Shown here one piece after another: positions 63,247 through 64,000 of a DNA stretch of 64,000 bases. This DNA is from Rhizobium sp. AC27/96 (GTDB lineage: Bacteria; Pseudomonadota; Alphaproteobacteria; Rhizobiales; Rhizobiaceae). Positions within the stretch are counted from its first letter, which is position 1; every line of letters starts with the position of its first letter. The notes beneath the pieces were generated by a model. That model was not told the origin of the DNA. It saw only the letters and a program-made list of their open reading frames with translations, and did not search any database. A program made the translations under genes and the position numbers. The stretch lies in NCBI RefSeq assembly GCF_001692325.1, contig NZ_LXKN01000046.1, positions 124,001 through 188,000 on the forward strand, in the 5' to 3' direction.

Positions 63247-63439
63247 ATACCCCCCTCTGTCACTTTCGTGACATCTCCCCACAAGGGGGGGAGATTGGAA
63301 ACTCGCGGCGGCCTCTCCCACCAAATTAATATCGCATCTGCTGAAGCCAAGGCCCATTGCTCTTGCAGGAGGTGCAGCAAACTCCCAACGATCTCCCCCC
63401 TTGTGGGGGAGATGTCACGAAAGTGACAGAGGGGGGTAT
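63247..63439. repeat. Near-perfect 49-bp inverted repeat (arms 63247-63295 and 63391-63439)
   Basis: The two arms match when reverse complemented except that runs of C and G differ by one base each (4 C/7 G against 5 C/6 G). Each arm also contains the smaller palindrome TGTCACTTTCGTGACA and a CTCCCC/GGGGAG pair. The 95-bp spacer has no ORF. Probably a mobile-repeat pair of the rhizobial type between galE and the aminotransferase gene. Confidence 0.85.
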
Positions 63440-63487
63440 CCAGACTGACCAAATCGAAAGTCGCCAGCCGCAGCCCACAGGCCGCTT

Positions 63488-64000
63488 CTACAAACTCAAG
63501 ATATACCGGCTCAATCGCTCGGCCGCATCGGCAACCTTGGCTGGATCGCGCAGGAAGCAGGCGCGCATGAACAGCTCGCCGCCTTCCCCAAACGCGGTTC
63601 CGGGCGCGAGGCCAACGCCCGTCTTGTCGACGATGTCGATCGCGGCCCTGCGGCTGTCGGTGACGCCATCGATCTTTAGGAAGGAATAGAGCGCGCCATC
63701 CGGCTTCAGCGTCTGCACGCGGTTGGTGGCGATCAAAGCCTCGCAGAGAATGTCACGCGAGCGGGTGGCCTTGGCGATATTGGAGCGGACGAAATCATCG
63801 CCCTCGTTCAACGCCGCGACCGCGCCCCGCTGCATGAATTGCGCCACGCCTGAGGTGGAATATTGCACGAGATTTTCGATCACCTGCCCAAGTTCGGCAG
63901 GGGCAACAATCCAGCCGACGCGCCAACCGGTCATCGACCAATTCTTCGAGAAGGAATTGACGAACAGGATCTTGTCGCCGGCTTCCTTGACATCGAGGAA
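63488..64000 (-). CDS. Class I/II aminotransferase (C-terminal part; N-terminus outside the window)
   Basis: The reading frame stays open to the window edge; the 170 residues present include the PLP Lys in NSFSKNWSMTGWRVGW and GVGLAPGTAFGEGGELFMRACF, with the Arg that binds the carboxylate (RACF). Fold type I, aspartate aminotransferase subgroup. Substrate cannot be told. Its start lies beyond 64000; it ends 63488 after the inverted repeat. Confidence 0.88.
   Translation of the reverse strand, partial: FLDVKEAGDKILFVNSFSKNWSMTGWRVGWIVAPAELGQVIENLVQYSTSGVAQFMQRGAVAALNEGDDFVRSNIAKATRSRDILCEALIATNRVQTLKPDGALYSFLKIDGVTDSRRAAIDIVDKTGVGLAPGTAFGEGGELFMRACFLRDPAKVADAAERLSRYILSL

Noticed and set aside
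52288..63441. CRISPR array from the repeated palindromes
   Set aside because: Units are few, unequally spaced over many kilobases, inverted rather than direct, with no unique spacers of constant length.

Overview
The window is from the chromosome of an alphaproteobacterium of the Rhizobiaceae, most likely the genus Rhizobium (R. leguminosarum/etli/tropici type). This rests on gene order and content: a globin-coupled receptor heading che operon 1, CheY1/CheY2 with CheS and CheT, the LuxR pair VisN/VisR, MotA far from MotB/MotC/FliK, MotE inside the flg operon, four small flagellins, and the OmpR-like regulator Rem. DNA is GC rich and carries rhizobial palindromic interspersed repeats. No tRNA, rRNA, IS element or CRISPR array was seen. 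About 1-44000 is one flagellar/chemotaxis regulon. Mostly on the minus strand, from right to left: che operon 1 (icpA-cheS-cheY1-cheA-cheW-cheR-cheB-cheY2-cheD-cheT-fliF, closed by a strong terminator), visN-visR, then flgF, fliI, an unnamed membrane-anchored gene, and flgB-flgC-fliE, flgG-flgA-flgI-motE-flgH-fliL-fliP; then flaA, flaB, flaC, flaD; a FliH-like gene, motB-motC-fliK, a lytic transglycosylase, and rem at the left edge. A plus-strand block (motA-fliM-fliN-fliG-flhB-unknown) lies in the middle. Many neighbours overlap by 4 bp (ATGA) or 1 bp (TAATG), implying translational coupling. VisN/VisR are expected to activate rem, and Rem the structural genes. Genes such as flgE, flgK, flgL, flaF, flbT, flgD, fliQ, flhA and fliR are not here and probably lie beyond position 1. 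Two non-standard pieces sit on the plus strand among the flagellins. A TPR protein with an OGT/SPINDLY-type glycosyltransferase domain lies beside flaA and is a good candidate flagellin O-glycosyltransferase. A two-gene cassette (PLP decarboxylase overlapping a TPR/ATP-grasp ligase-like gene) lies between flaB and flaC and is the best candidate for an undescribed system. The four flagellin genes share an upstream element: paired CCGG motifs followed by CATGCC (CATGCT at flaC), 63-76 nt from each start. From 43970 rightward the content is housekeeping and metabolic: a 37-residue membrane micro-ORF, a GT39/ArnT-like membrane glycosyltransferase, a small unknown membrane protein, a fused SecDF, an SMP-30-type lactonase, a UvrD/Rep helicase, then a minus-strand branched-chain amino-acid-type ABC transporter (livK-G-F-H-M) with a GMC oxidoreductase, 3-hydroxyisobutyryl-CoA hydrolase and 3-hydroxyisobutyrate dehydrogenase, faced by a divergent LysR regulator. 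UDP-glucose 4-epimerase and a truncated aminotransferase end the window. Family calls come from reading motifs by eye; no searches were run.
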